The notes under the pieces were generated by a model that was given only the letters and a program-made list of their open reading frames with translations, had not been told where the DNA came from and made no database searches. Of a stretch of DNA of 64,000 bases, positions 29,670 through 38,512 are shown one piece after another; positions within the stretch are counted from its first letter, which is position 1; every line of letters begins with the position of its first letter. Source of the DNA: Promethearchaeota archaeon (GTDB taxonomy: Archaea; Asgardarchaeota; Lokiarchaeia; Sigyniarchaeales; SOKP01); the NCBI GenBank assembly GCA_016840165.1, contig JAEOSU010000032.1, forward strand, positions 1-64,000, read 5' to 3'. The position numbers and the translations under genes are program-made.

Positions 29670-30677
29670 TTATAATTTCTTAACTATAAGTTGAGCTAAT
29701 CGATTGGAATAGCCGTCTTCATTGTCATACCAACTAACAACGCCTACGAGGTTCCCAATCACTTTTGTCCATAAACCACAGAAGATTGAACTCGCTGGGT
29801 TTCCTACAATATCACTACTGACAATTGGATCGTCAGTATACTCTAGGATTCCTTTAAGACTTCCCATTGAAGCTTCTTTCATTTTGGCATTAATTTCATC
29901 AGCAGAAGCAGCAGTTTCAAGATTACATTTCAAATCAACGACACTACCATCTGGAGTAGGTACGCGCATCGCGATACCATCTAATTTCCCGTTTAAATCA
30001 GGAAATACTAAACCAATAGCTTTTGCCGCTCCAGTTGAAGTTGGGATGATATTTGCCGCGGCGGCACGACCACGAATCATTTTAACAGGATCACCTGCTC
30101 GAGCAGTATCAACAGTTCTTTGGTCTCCAGTGTAGGAGTGAATTGTGGTCATTATACCACTGGCTATTTTATAGTTATCATGTAAAACCTTCACTACTGG
30201 ACCGAGACAGTTAGTTGTACAACTAGCATTGCTTATGATCTTATGTTCATCAGTCAGTTTATCATCGTTGCATCCTAATACAACGGTTATATCCGGATTT
30301 GTAGCAGGAGCACTAATAAGTACTCGCTTTGCTCCAGCTTCTAAGTGTTTCGCAGCACCTTCTCTATTAGTAAAAAACCCCGTACACTCTACAGCAATTT
30401 GGATATCATTAGATCCATGAGGTAAATTGGCTGGGTCTCTTTCCGCAGTAATAGGTATTTCTTTACCGTCGATTACTAAAGATTTTTCTTTCGCTTCAAC
30501 AGTTCCCTTAAACCTTCCGAAAACGGTATCATATTTTAAGGCATAAGCTAAATATTTCGGTTCAAATAGGTCGTTAATTGAAACAACATCAATGTCATTC
30601 CAGTATCTTTTATGAATCGCTCTAAAGAAATTTCGACCAATTCTTCCAAATCCATTAATTGCAATTCTTTTTGCCAT
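29670..30677 (-). CDS. gap: Glyceraldehyde-3-phosphate dehydrogenase, bacterial type
   Basis: Protein of 335 residues. It has the N-terminal INGFGRIGR nucleotide-binding motif and the catalytic SNASCTTNCLGP near residue 150. RAAAANIIPTSTGAAKA and the final SWYDNEDGYSNRL are also present. These are signatures of the phosphorylating class I enzyme of bacteria and eukaryotes rather than the archaeal class II enzyme. INDL near residue 34 keeps the aspartate that favours NAD over NADP. Role: glyceraldehyde-3-phosphate to 1,3-bisphosphoglycerate in glycolysis or gluconeogenesis. The gene stands alone. Acquisition from bacteria is likely, but base composition looks like the neighbours, so it would be old. 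Confidence 0.93.
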   Translation of the reverse strand: MAKRIAINGFGRIGRNFFRAIHKRYWNDIDVVSINDLFEPKYLAYALKYDTVFGRFKGTVEAKEKSLVIDGKEIPITAERDPANLPHGSNDIQIAVECTGFFTNREGAAKHLEAGAKRVLISAPATNPDITVVLGCNDDKLTDEHKIISNASCTTNCLGPVVKVLHDNYKIASGIMTTIHSYTGDQRTVDTARAGDPVKMIRGRAAAANIIPTSTGAAKAIGLVFPDLNGKLDGIAMRVPTPDGSVVDLKCNLETAASADEINAKMKEASMGSLKGILEYTDDPIVSSDIVGNPASSIFCGLWTKVIGNLVGVVSWYDNEDGYSNRLAQLIVKKL

Positions 30678-30870
30678 TATTAATCACTATTTTTGTTTTA
30701 GAATTTCATTTAAGACAAATCAAGCTAAATAATATTTCATTAATTTATTAATTTTTTAGTTTCGATGAAACTAAATAAAATTTAATTTTTCTAATTATGA
30801 ACTCTTTATATTCAGAATGGAAAGTTTATATAAAAACTGGGGTATTAGTTGAAAACTTCGTTATTCAATG

Positions 30871-31278
30871 CTACTTCTTGGTAGGGAAAGAATTTACATA
30901 ACATTTTAATGGGAAATGGAATGCGACCGCTGCTAAACATCGATTACACGATTCACAATTAACTCTATCAATCTTTCCTTCTTTAAACTTTTCTAAAAGA
31001 ATAAGCTCCCTAACAAATGGCCGAGACATTAAAATCATTTGTCCATAGTTATTTCCTACAGTCTCTTCCATTTCTTTTAAAGATCTCATTCCACCAACTA
31101 TAATTAACGGAACATTATTGAGATATAGTTTAATAATCTTTGTAGCATCAATATTGTATGGTTTATCAAATCCAACCATTCCAATTTGCTTTTTAAATAT
31201 TAATTTAGTTATTGGTTTCAGGAAAAAGGGATTGAAACAATCCTCATCGGAGTTTCTCGATACGATAATAATTGGCAT
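30871..31278 (-). pseudogene. C-terminal remnant of an Old Yellow Enzyme-family oxidoreductase
   Basis: 135 residues matching only the C-terminal part of NADH:flavin oxidoreductases (about 350 residues when complete). It has VPLIIVGGMRSLKEMEE, then MSRPFVREL, and the CESCNRCL cysteine cluster. The N-terminal two-thirds of the barrel are missing. The frame is open only about 35 bases further upstream (TAA there), and the next gene begins about 240 bases away, so the rest is deleted, not frameshifted. Whether the remnant is still expressed is unknown. Confidence 0.65.
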
Positions 31279-31521
31279 AGTGCTAATGAGTTTGTATATA
31301 TTGAGGATTTAATAAATACTACCAAGTTGTATGCTTTAACGGCATTGAATTATTTAAAATAATTTTCTTCTTATTTTCTATAGATTTTAATTTTCTTAAA
31401 AGAGATTAAACTCAAAATAGTAAGTTTTAGTGTTAATCTTTAAATATTCTATTTTAAATTCAATATCTGATTTGTAATCCAATTTATAAACGTTAAAACA
31501 TAATCGAGGTATGAAAAAAGT

Positions 31522-31854
31522 ATGGTCTTAATTATGATAACTTCATGGATTCCCCAAGGGAAAGAAACTATAGTTGGAAGGAAGTATACTGAAGTTATGA
31601 GAGAATATCCAGGTGAATCTTTCGAAAAAGCGGTTTTACCTTTAGGTGTTGTCCCTACTGAAAAAGGTACTAAAGTTATTTCTATAGTTTCAGTAAAAGA
31701 GGGAGAATATGAAAAAGCTATTAAGCGAATAACAAAAAGAATGTTATCCTTATCAAGTGTAGCGGATTTGAATTATCAAATAGAAACCTTACTTTCCGGA
31801 AAGGAAGCACTTGATTTAATAGGATTGGGAATTCCTAAAAAATTGCCCATGTAA
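31522..31854 (+). CDS. Small conserved-looking protein, dimeric alpha-beta-barrel type
   Basis: Protein of 110 residues, soluble. The order beta strand (MVLIMITSWI), helix, strand, then KVISIVSVKEGEYEKAIKRI resembles the ferredoxin-like dimeric barrel of small stand-alone proteins. No specific family recognised. ATG start with an AT-rich upstream stretch. Confidence 0.5.
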   Translation: MVLIMITSWIPQGKETIVGRKYTEVMREYPGESFEKAVLPLGVVPTEKGTKVISIVSVKEGEYEKAIKRITKRMLSLSSVADLNYQIETLLSGKEALDLIGLGIPKKLPM

Positions 31855-31886
31855 AAATTAGAAAAAAAAAATTCTTGTAATAAAGA

Positions 31887-33860
31887 TTATTCTGCACTTG
31901 ATTTTAGTAACCTTAGTTCTTGGGAAACAATTTTAGTTAATTTCTCATCTGGGTTAGAAGTTCTTAAGATTTCATACGCTTCTTTTAGGTTTCCTAAAGC
32001 CATTTCAATGTTTCCCATTTTTTGATTCACTTTTGCGATATTTCGGAGAGATGTACCAATATTGAGTGGATCACCATATATTTTGTCAAGCTCATAAACC
32101 TCTTTGAAAATGCTTAAAGCCTTTTCAAATTCGCCTTTATCATAATAAACAGACGCACAATTACTTTTAACCGAAGCAATTCCTCTTAATTGGCCCAATT
32201 GTTGATATATATCCTTTGCTTTTTCATAATATTCTAGTGCCTTTTCTAGATTATTTTTAGAAATGTTATAGGTTAATCCCATGATATTAAATAAATCTGC
32301 CATTCCTGAAAAATCACCTACTTCCCTGAATAGAGCATAACTTTTCTCCAGACATCCGAATCCTTTCTCATAATCCCCTTTCTCTTGATAAAGTTGCCCA
32401 AGATCTTTCCAAGTATATGCGACTCCATAGTTATAGTTTACATATTCATACATAGAAATTGCCTTTTTATAACTAATTATTGCTTCATTGTATTTCTTTA
32501 AAGTTTCTTGTATAAATCCAATATTGTGTAGACAATCTCCCATACCACGATCATTTCCGATTCTCTGAAAGAGATAATAAGCAGAACGAATAAAAAGATC
32601 TGCCATCTTATAATTACGTACAGTCATATACAGCATAGCTATATTCGTTTTAATTTCAGCGATCATTTGAATGTCTTCTTTTGATGCTAATGTGACTGAA
32701 CTGTATTTTTGATCAAATAGCTTATTTCCGTGCATAAGATACTTAAATGAAGTATCATAGTCAAGAGATACTCGAAATAGCTTTCCTGCCAAATAATAGG
32801 ATTTTAATTCAGATACTTTTGGAAAATTAGATTCTAGCCAATCTTGGAATATTTTATTGGTTTGATTTCTTGATGGATCCAAATTTGATATAAATTGGGG
32901 AATTTTTAAAATCGCTCTCATTTTAGCAGTAATTTCACTAGTATTACCTTTCACTTTATAACAGTCTGTTCCATAATGCATTACTCGATAATGCATAAAA
33001 TCTTCAGCTCCCGAAAGTTGAGATAATTTGGGAAAATCTTGGTATTTATTCGATAATGAAAGTGAGTATTTCTCGATAGATACTGTGGAATTATTTGTAT
33101 GTTCAATCCAAATAATCTGATTAATATCTTCGATCCGTGCTAACTCTGGGAGTACATCTAAACCGTCTCCTCCTCCATAACCTAGAAATACTAAAGTTTT
33201 ACCTGAGCATATTCTTTCTAGTATAGAATGGATATATAACGGCAATACAAAAAGATCTTCTTGCTGTTTCATGCTCTTCCCGATAGCATCCATCGTAGTA
33301 ATGATACTATTCTTCGTATTTTCGCCCGTAATTAAATTCTTATTAGATCCATGGAGTTTAAATAACACTCTTAAATCCCTATCTAGTATATTCTTATAAT
33401 CATTTTCAGTAATTGCTACTTTGAGATCTTTTATCTGAAAAGTGGGCGTTCCTTGGGACTGAAGGGAAAATATCGCATGTTCTATCAATTGATCAAAATT
33501 TGTTGTCATTACATAGTGTTGGTTATAAATTATTTGCGCAAGAAAGAAATGAATCGAATTTGGATTAGTAGGCAAACCAAAAAAGTCGATTAATTTGAGT
33601 TCATGGTCAATTTCATCTCTAAATACTTGGATGAGTGATTCATATTTAATCTCCAAAGAATCTTCATCTAAAACCTCTTTAGGACATATATAATTAACCA
33701 ATGTATTAATCAGCATACGAGCAGAGGGTAAATTAGAAGGTGAATCAATAGAAATGCCTGCCCCAGCTAAAAAAGCATATTTTCCATCTATATGAAATAT
33801 ATCCTCTAAATTTCCATCAAATTTATTGAAATTGGATGTCCTATTCATATGAAATATCAT
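31887..33860 (-). CDS. SIR2-like domain protein with C-terminal TPR repeats
   Basis: Protein of 657 residues. The N-terminal SIR2-like NAD-binding domain shows LAGAGIS at 31-37, TTNFD at 119-123, KLHGS at 168-172 and GYGGGDGLD at 227-235. These are the motifs that bind NAD, including the Asn and His used for hydrolysis. From about 380 to 640 there are six or so tetratricopeptide repeats (for example DCLHNIGFIQETLKKYNEA). SIR2-like domains joined to helical sensor repeats act in several antiviral systems by depleting NAD, so a single-gene defence or sensor role is plausible. No other defence gene is next to it. ATG start, single-gene unit. Confidence 0.75.
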   Translation of the reverse strand: MIFHMNRTSNFNKFDGNLEDIFHIDGKYAFLAGAGISIDSPSNLPSARMLINTLVNYICPKEVLDEDSLEIKYESLIQVFRDEIDHELKLIDFFGLPTNPNSIHFFLAQIIYNQHYVMTTNFDQLIEHAIFSLQSQGTPTFQIKDLKVAITENDYKNILDRDLRVLFKLHGSNKNLITGENTKNSIITTMDAIGKSMKQQEDLFVLPLYIHSILERICSGKTLVFLGYGGGDGLDVLPELARIEDINQIIWIEHTNNSTVSIEKYSLSLSNKYQDFPKLSQLSGAEDFMHYRVMHYGTDCYKVKGNTSEITAKMRAILKIPQFISNLDPSRNQTNKIFQDWLESNFPKVSELKSYYLAGKLFRVSLDYDTSFKYLMHGNKLFDQKYSSVTLASKEDIQMIAEIKTNIAMLYMTVRNYKMADLFIRSAYYLFQRIGNDRGMGDCLHNIGFIQETLKKYNEAIISYKKAISMYEYVNYNYGVAYTWKDLGQLYQEKGDYEKGFGCLEKSYALFREVGDFSGMADLFNIMGLTYNISKNNLEKALEYYEKAKDIYQQLGQLRGIASVKSNCASVYYDKGEFEKALSIFKEVYELDKIYGDPLNIGTSLRNIAKVNQKMGNIEMALGNLKEAYEILRTSNPDEKLTKIVSQELRLLKSSAE

Positions 33861-33914
33861 CTAAGATTAAATGATAAAAAATTAGTAAAAAATAATATTA
33901 ATAACTAAAAAAAA

Positions 33915-34688
33915 TTAAGCTTCTTCTTCTTCTTCTAATTCTTTGCCCATTAATCGCATTACGGCATCAGCAAGCTTATTCTGGCTTCGACTCATTATTC
34001 CTTTAATTTTACCCTCTACTCCAGTTACTCTTAGCATGATACCGTTCCATACTGAGCCAGGTTCCCCTTTAACATTTTTAAATCTATCGCGATGAACTTC
34101 TACTTCAATATTATCATACTTTTTAGCGGCCTCAGAGCATTTAAAGCATAATATACATTTATCTTTATCCACAACGATCTCTTTTCCGTCTCGAGACATC
34201 GCATCTACTGAACATTCATCCACAAACTGATCGATAATCTTTGTATCCTTTTCATTGCAAGTTATTTTTATCGACCCTTCTACGACTTTTCGTACTTTGC
34301 GACCATCTTCCAAGGTTCTTACTTCTTCCTCAAATTCGGGAAGAGAACCATTTTCAACCAGTAATATTTTACTTTCTCCATTGATTAGCAACTCTAAGGT
34401 ATGTCCTGGGCATATCCAACTACAGCTGCCACACCATATGCACTTATCAGTATCTACTACAATTTTCTTATCAGATTCGATCCTCATCTCTTCTGGAGTC
34501 CCAATAGCAGTCTTTTTGAGAGGTTCATCATAAATAGATATCGTAACGGGGCAAACTCGATGACAAAATCCACATTCAATGCATTTAGACTCATCATATT
34601 TCAATATCATTTCATGATTGAGCATTTTATATACATAATGCGTGATATTCTCATCTACTTGGACAGCTTCCTTTTTCGGTAATGACAT
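33915..34688 (-). CDS. Polyferredoxin-like iron-sulfur protein
   Basis: Protein of 257 residues with two full [4Fe-4S] motifs, CIECGFCHRVCP near 36 and CIWCGSCSWICP near 83, plus a degenerate third (CILCFKCSEA) near 186. It is the last gene of the hdrA-mvhD-FrhB-like operon (43 bases after its neighbour) and probably carries electrons between that complex and a partner. The sequence around the clusters recalls FwdF/FwdG-type polyferredoxins of formylmethanofuran dehydrogenase, but no such enzyme is encoded here. The C-terminus is acidic and repetitive (glutamates). Confidence 0.75.
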   Translation of the reverse strand: MSLPKKEAVQVDENITHYVYKMLNHEMILKYDESKCIECGFCHRVCPVTISIYDEPLKKTAIGTPEEMRIESDKKIVVDTDKCIWCGSCSWICPGHTLELLINGESKILLVENGSLPEFEEEVRTLEDGRKVRKVVEGSIKITCNEKDTKIIDQFVDECSVDAMSRDGKEIVVDKDKCILCFKCSEAAKKYDNIEVEVHRDRFKNVKGEPGSVWNGIMLRVTGVEGKIKGIMSRSQNKLADAVMRLMGKELEEEEEA

Positions 34689-34731
34689 AACTTTTCACTT
34701 TTAACAATATTTTTTTAAATAATAAAATAAA

Positions 34732-35871
34732 TTATGTTTTTTCTAATTCCATTTTTCTAATTGCTTTCCCTGATCTAAAAGGAATATCTTCAACGCTTTC
34801 TCCAGTGGTATAACTAAATGCTTTTTTGAATTCTTCGTTTAAAGATTGAAAGTATAGAGATAACGGTAAGTGTACAGGACAGTTATTATCACAATTTCCG
34901 CATTCAACGCAACGATCAGCGACATGAGCAATTCGGGTTAATTGATAAGTCTCTTTATTGATTGTTTTATCCTTACGCTTTTGTTGTAAAATGCAATCAA
35001 CACAATAGCAAACGGGACACCCTCTGATACACATACCACACATGGTACATGCTTGTAATCGAGCAATTTTCTCTTCTTGCGGGGTTTTATCCCATTCTTC
35101 CAAGTCTTTTGCTCTTTTTGCTAATGCCTTTTCCTTAATTTCCTTCATCTTTTCTGTGTGAGTGGTTTTCACATCTCCAGGAAGATCCTTTTTAGCTATT
35201 TTTGATGTCTCAATAAGATTAGCGCCTTTATCGGAATATGCTTTTAATATAATTTCCTCTGAATCAATTGGAATCCCAATATCACTTATACCTAGATCCG
35301 CTATCACAGGGATCTTCCGAGTACATCGTGAGCAATTCTCAGCAATGGTTAAATTCACTTCTTTTGTTTTCCCATCGTCCATTAGAAGGATTAAGCCATT
35401 ATCCCCAACTTTTTCTTTTACCACTTTTGTAGTGTCAACATCCTTGATCTTCTTTATCTCCCGGGAAACATTAATTATCATGCCTCTATCTTCGAAGGCA
35501 ATGATAAAAAGATTATCCAAATTAATTTGCTTAATTTTAGCTAATTCTATCAACGCCCGAGTGTCACAAGGACGAGCGATAAGGGCTACTTTTTCTTGCA
35601 TTGCTCCATTTACTGATTTATGTAAAAATTTTGCAGCCGAATCTGTTCTGGCATAACCATATGTGATGAGATTGGTTAATGGAAAATCTTTGATAGCATC
35701 TGGCTTCTCATATACTACAGGGGATACCGAAAATCGATCTTCTTCATTAGTTTTTTTGTTAACTTTTGTTTCTGCTCCAATGATTTTGTCAACGATTTTT
35801 TCGTTCAAGAGAGCAGTAAGTAGTTTTGGAAAATCTTCTATTTTTATCAGATACTCTGCTATTGCTTCCAA
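34732..35871 (-). CDS. FrhB/FdhB-family iron-sulfur flavoprotein
   Basis: Protein of 379 residues. The N-terminal half has ARPCDTRALIELAK near 94 and ENCSRCTRKIP near 173, typical of the FrhB/FdhB family, whose members bind FAD and pass electrons to F420 or from formate. The C-terminal part has CTMCGMCIRGCP and CVECGNCDNNCP clusters. Together with hdrA and mvhD it probably forms the electron-input or output module of the complex; F420, formate or NAD(P)H cannot be told apart by sequence. Its ATG lies 173 bases behind the mvhD stop, with the SECIS-like hairpin in between. Confidence 0.75.
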   Translation of the reverse strand: MEAIAEYLIKIEDFPKLLTALLNEKIVDKIIGAETKVNKKTNEEDRFSVSPVVYEKPDAIKDFPLTNLITYGYARTDSAAKFLHKSVNGAMQEKVALIARPCDTRALIELAKIKQINLDNLFIIAFEDRGMIINVSREIKKIKDVDTTKVVKEKVGDNGLILLMDDGKTKEVNLTIAENCSRCTRKIPVIADLGISDIGIPIDSEEIILKAYSDKGANLIETSKIAKKDLPGDVKTTHTEKMKEIKEKALAKRAKDLEEWDKTPQEEKIARLQACTMCGMCIRGCPVCYCVDCILQQKRKDKTINKETYQLTRIAHVADRCVECGNCDNNCPVHLPLSLYFQSLNEEFKKAFSYTTGESVEDIPFRSGKAIRKMELEKT

Positions 35872-35988
35872 ATTTATTCAACTCAATATATTTTCCTTAA
35901 ATTTTTTTATATGAATTACTTTAAAATTCCTTTTCCAATGCAATTTATTATTAAATTACTATTTTATGTGTATTATGGGGCTTCCATT

Positions 35989-36030
35989 ACTTCAACTGAG
36001 TTCTCATTTTTTTAACTCAGTATCATAAGT
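35989..36030 (-). promoter_or_regulatory. SECIS-like RNA hairpin behind mvhD
   Basis: Read on the minus strand: lower stem ACTT (36030-36027), internal loop AUGAU (36026-36022), upper stem ACTGAGTT (36021-36014), an A-rich 11-base loop containing seven A residues, upper stem return AACTCAGT (36002-35995), UG, and lower stem return AAGT (35992-35989). The upper stem is eight perfect pairs. The AUGA on the 5' side faces UGA on the 3' side, allowing tandem sheared G-A pairs as in eukaryotic SECIS elements, and A residues are present in the apical loop. It starts 15 bases after the mvhD stop, in the 3' untranslated position used by archaea and eukaryotes. No other candidate was found near the hdrA-mvhD unit. 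Confidence 0.75.
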
Positions 36031-36044
36031 TAACACATTTTTAT

Positions 36045-36509
36045 TTAAGCCTTAGCTTTCGCTTTGGCTTTTTCTTTTTTTTGTGTGTCGCTTTTTGGAC
36101 GGAGTGGACTTGGACCTAACTTCCGTATTTCCTCATCGAATTCCGTTGCTACTTTTTGAAACTTCGCACCTTCCGCAGAACTGCAGAATTCCATCCTCAA
36201 TCTTTTGGGATTAACTCCAATGGTTTTAGCAATTTTTTCTAGATATTCTACTTGTCGATAAGCAAAATAATTTCCGTCTTCATAATCGCATTCACCAGGG
36301 TATCAACCAACTACTAGAACGCCATCGGCTCCTCTTCCAAAAGCTCTCATTATTAAGTCCGCTCCAACTCTACCAGTACAGGGAACTAATACAGTACGTA
36401 ATGACGTCGGATACTGTGCTCGAATTGTTCCTGCCATATCTGCGCCACCATATCCTCATTTCAAACACAAAAATGCTAATATCTTTATCTTTTTTTCATT
36501 CTCTGCCAT
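36045..36509 (-). CDS. mvhD: MvhD/VhuD-type electron-transfer subunit, selenoprotein with two Sec
   Basis: Protein of 154 residues when two in-frame TGA codons are read as selenocysteine. It transfers electrons from a [2Fe-2S] centre to the HdrA flavoprotein. Sec18 sits in CLKUGYGGADMAG, where the two all-Cys MvhD proteins of this window have CNWC at the same place. Sec69 sits in VVGUYPGEC, where they have TGCH or CGCH. The conserved CTGRVGADL lies between. The ATG at 36509 is 15 bases after the hdrA stop. The stop is TAA at 36045-36047, so TGA is not its terminator. Ordinary ORF calling misses this gene because no fragment is long enough. The SECIS-like hairpin follows directly. Confidence 0.92.
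36303..36305 (-). other. Sec-recoded TGA codon, MvhD residue 69
   Basis: TGA in frame within VVGUYPGEC; paralogues at 46564-47049 and 50173-50601 have Cys in the corresponding GCH. Confidence 0.9.
36456..36458 (-). other. Sec-recoded TGA codon, MvhD residue 18
   Basis: TGA in frame within CLKUGYGGAD; paralogue at 46564-47049 reads CNWCSYAGAD at this place. Confidence 0.9.
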
Positions 36510-36523
36510 TTAATCACCCTTGT

Positions 36524-38500
36524 TTACTCCTCGAGTGGTAATAATTCATCAATATAAGCCATATATTGAATGTCTTTATAATGTGCTAGTTCTATTGCTT
36601 TCGAAGGACAAGTAGCCGCACATATTCCGCAACCTCTGCAGCTAATAAGATCAACTACAATTAATCCCTCTTCGTTGACTGAAATAGCACTATAAGGACA
36701 AGCTTCAATACATTTGTAGCATTTAGCGCAACGTTCGTCTATTGGTTTAGCACGGATTAATTCCATGGTATATTCCTCATGTTTCATAGGAATTCCAGCA
36801 GTCGAAGCAGCTCCTTTAGCCTGACTAACAGCAAGATCTATCGACTTCTGGCCTTGGCATGAACCTGCTAAATAGACTCCTGGAACTTTTGTATTAATAG
36901 GGTCGAGTCTGGCATGCACTTCTTTTAAGAAACCATCAGAAGTCTTTTCGATATTCATTACCGAAGCAATCTGATTGGTTCCTTGAGATGGTAGTGATGC
37001 TGAAGACAAGATTACCATATCAAATTCCATCTGCACTACGGAGTCGGTTCCTACTGGTTCAAGCTGTACTTTCAGATTCTTAGTTATTGGATCCTCTTCA
37101 ATTTTACCAATTAAACCCTTAATGAAGATAATCCCTGCATCTCTTGCTCGTCGATAGTACTCTTCATACATTTTCCCGCCACAGCGCATGTCTATATAGC
37201 TTACTACTATCTCGGAATCGGGGTATTCAGACATTATCAGTTTTGAATTTTTTACGGAAAGATTGCAACAGACGACACTACAATACTCATTTGTGTTTAA
37301 ATCTCGAGATCCTACGCAGTTGATAAATAAAACTCTTTTTGGACGAGTTCTATCAGAAGGTCTTTTCAAGTGACCGAAAGTTGGACCATTAGGAGCAAGT
37401 ATTCGTTCTAATTGGATTTGAGTGATTACATTATCATAAGTACCATATCCATAATCATCTCCTTGATAGAGGTCCCAACCAGTAGCTACGATTATTGTTC
37501 CTATTTCTAATTCTACAATTTCGTCTTGCTGACTAAAATCTATCGCATCAGTATCACATGCATCTACACAAGCAAAACATTCGACACAAGAGTTTCTCTC
37601 AATATTAGAGATTGCTGGAACCGCCTGAGCGAATGCTATATCAATACATTTTCGAGCGGACAGATTTTCATCAAAGTAATTCGGGACATAGATAGGACAC
37701 ATTTCCGTACAACTGCCACAACCGGTGCATAGTTTTTCATTGACAAACCGTGCCTTTCGATTCACTTGCACTCGAAAATTACCAATATAGCCATCGACCT
37801 TTACCACTTCGCTATAAGACATTATTTCGATATTTTCATGCCTATCAGCTTCAAGCATGCGTGGTCCGAGAATTCAAATACTACAATCATCCGTAGGGAA
37901 TGTTCGATCAAGCTGGGACATTCTCCCTCCAATAGTAGTATTTTTTTCGACTAAATACACTTTATAGCCTGCATCACCTAAATCAATCGCAGTACTTAAA
38001 CCTGCAATGCCTCCACCTATTACTAAAGCAGTTGGATTGACTGGTACTGTTTTCGTAGGTATATCTTCTAACAGTTGGGCTCTTGAAATACCTGCCTTTA
38101 TCAGTTCGATCGCTTTTTGAGTAGCTTCATCATAAACTTCTTTCGATTGGTGTACATAACTACAGTGTTCTCTAATATTTGAAAATTCTAAATATCTTTG
38201 TGGCATCCCTGCCTCTTTTAATATTCCATGGAACACTGGTTCATGCGTTAATGGTGTTCAAGCGGCTACAACTATGCGATCAAAGCCTTTCTCTTCAATT
38301 TGTTCTTTTATGTATTCCGCTCCACCGGACGTACACATGTTGAGATATTCGTATGCATATACATTTGGCAATTTATTAATCTCTTCGACGATCTTTGGAA
38401 CATCTAAAGTTCCCGCGATGTTTATCCCTCACCGACACACAAATGTGCCAACAACTGGCAATTTATCGTTTTTATCTTCCTTGGTCTGTTTTTCAGACAA
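36524..38500 (-). CDS. hdrA: Heterodisulfide reductase subunit HdrA, selenoprotein with three Sec
   Basis: Protein of 658 residues when three in-frame TGA codons are decoded as selenocysteine; that is the normal HdrA length. HdrA carries the FAD that splits electron pairs in the Hdr complex. Sec24 is in VCRUGINIAG, Sec81 in VAAUTPLTHEP and Sec209 in DDCSIUILGPRM. The Cys-type HdrA at 47083-50169 has CHCGSNIAG, IASCTPRTH and LDCSICILAPKM. FAD motif GGGIAG is at 162-167, CTGCGSCTEMC at 258-268, and two further [4Fe-4S] sites lie near the C-terminus (CAKCYKCIEAC and CRGCGICAATC). The start is TTG with AAGGTG seven bases upstream; a TAA two codons upstream excludes a longer protein. Without recoding the gene looks like two or three fragments. 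It forms an operon with mvhD. Confidence 0.92.
37874..37876 (-). other. Sec-recoded TGA codon, HdrA residue 209
   Basis: TGA in DDCSIUILGPRM; the Cys paralogue has DCSIC here, the region binding the cluster next to FAD. Confidence 0.92.
38258..38260 (-). other. Sec-recoded TGA codon, HdrA residue 81
   Basis: TGA in VVAAUTPLTHEP; the Cys paralogue has IIASCTPRTHLP. Confidence 0.9.
38429..38431 (-). other. Sec-recoded TGA codon, HdrA residue 24
   Basis: TGA in FVCRUGINIAG; the Cys paralogue has FVCHCGSNIAG, the N-terminal CxCG of HdrA. Confidence 0.9.
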
Positions 38501-38506
38501 GTTTTA

Positions 38507-38512
38507 CACCTT
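38507..38512 (-). promoter_or_regulatory. Ribosome binding site deciding the TTG start of hdrA
   Basis: AAGGTG on the minus strand, six bases before TTG 38498-38500. The in-frame TAA at 38504-38506 lies between, so no upstream start is possible. A stronger AGGAGGA at 38523-38529 is 22 bases away from the TTG and has no start codon at normal spacing in this frame. Confidence 0.6.

Noticed and set aside
36524..37858. A stand-alone 444-residue HdrA starting at ATG 37858
   Set aside because: The frame continues upstream through a TGA that replaces a conserved cysteine, and the FAD motif and N-terminal CxCG lie beyond it. The short form would lack the flavin site.
36045..38500. hdrA and mvhD as decayed pseudogenes or sequencing errors
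   Set aside because: All five interruptions are TGA, all at conserved cysteines, with no frameshift and no other stop. Decay would give mixed stops at random places.
36045..38500. TGA read as tryptophan (alternative code) or TAG as pyrrolysine
   Set aside because: TGA terminates other genes here, for example the surface protein at 3732. The sites align with Cys, not Trp, and no TAG is involved.
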